Origin: Alienimonas californiensis
Lineage (GTDB): Bacteria > Planctomycetota > Planctomycetia > Planctomycetales > Planctomycetaceae
DNA length: 64,000 nucleotides
Direction of reading: 5' to 3'
Assembly: GCF_007743815.1 (NCBI RefSeq)
Contig: NZ_CP036265.1
Coordinates: 1,602,313-1,666,312, forward strand
Notes under the pieces: model-generated
The model's database searches: none
Told to the model about the DNA's origin: nothing
What the model saw: only the letters and a program-made list of their open reading frames with translations
Shown: positions 63,879 to 64,000 of the stretch, one piece after another
Layout: each line of letters starts with the position of its first letter
Position numbering within the stretch: the stretch's first letter is position 1
Program-made: the position numbers and the translations under genes

Positions 63879-63906
63879 GGGGGGGGGGGGGGGGGGAGGG
63901 GGGGGG
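63879..63906. repeat. Poly-G tract (18 G, A, 9 G)
   Basis: Eighteen consecutive G (63879-63896) are followed by one A and nine more G. It lies between the ADP-ribosylglycohydrolase stop and the next probable start at 63958. It could form quadruplexes, vary in length, or reflect uncertain base calling. Confidence 0.9.
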
Positions 63907-63957
63907 CGGGCGTCGTCCCTTTCCGCCTTCAACCTGTCCCCTTCCACGTCGCCGCCC

Positions 63958-64000
63958 GTGGCCGATTCCGTCGACCCTGCCGTGCGGAGCGCCATCATGC
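63958..64000 (+). CDS. Possible start of a gene cut by the right edge
   Basis: GTG 63958 opens a frame (ADSVDPAVRSAIM) to the window end. The fragment is too short for identification, and no ribosome site is obvious. Confidence 0.3.
   Translation, partial: MADSVDPAVRSAIM

Overview
The window looks like a chromosomal segment of a very GC-rich planctomycete. The evidence is gene content: seven DUF1559 / H-X9-DG pseudopilin-like proteins, a YTV-repeat cysteine-rich surface protein, a DUF1080 protein, a DUF4198-kelch protein, two membrane-anchored Ser/Thr kinases and many very small lipoproteins. An Alienimonas-like member of the Planctomycetia would fit, but genus is inference. No rRNA, tRNA, CRISPR array, phage or intact insertion sequence was recognised.

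Left part (1-24.7 kb). A partial Ppx/GppA gene and a ROK sugar kinase are followed by an extended CsrA. Then comes a cluster of DUF1559 genes on the minus strand (2.8-7.4 kb) with small lipoprotein genes on the opposite strand. xylB, a hemP-like gene with a Fur-like dyad, and a DUF1559 plus transthyretin-like lipoprotein pair follow, then the DUF4198-kelch protein, a DUF1080 protein, a DEAD-box helicase and a DUF374 acyltransferase. A second DUF1559 cluster (18.5-24.6 kb) lies in the opposite orientation. Each of its DUF1559 genes is divergently paired with a tiny lipoprotein. One pair also carries an HEFGH membrane-protein gene, and a second pair keeps only its 3' remnant.

Middle part (24.7-50.4 kb). 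This holds UDP-glucuronate decarboxylase, an SDR, a 1521-aa Ser/Thr kinase with a duplicated C-terminal domain, a PAS-only protein, a wax-synthase/MBOAT-like enzyme, a hydroxyproline catabolic pair (4-Hyp 2-epimerase and D-amino-acid dehydrogenase), a large alanine-rich secreted protein, a lipoprotein hydrolase, a RelE/ParE toxin-antitoxin pair and a coiled-coil exported protein. A signalling group follows (FHA-like protein, PLDc_N membrane protein, second kinase), then SixA and a small low-GC ORFan.

Right part (50.6-64 kb). FliD and FliS form an isolated flagellar-filament pair. After them come the YTV surface protein, pgk, a Uma2-type nuclease, a DUF5060 glycoside-hydrolase-like protein, and a Fic enzyme followed by an ADP-ribosylglycohydrolase. 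The window ends just after an 18-G homopolymer.

Intergenic DNA is rich in dispersed palindromic repeats of several families. GC-rich hairpins with a T-tract follow most DUF1559 genes and look like intrinsic terminators. Long ORFs antisense to real genes are common at this GC content and were not annotated.
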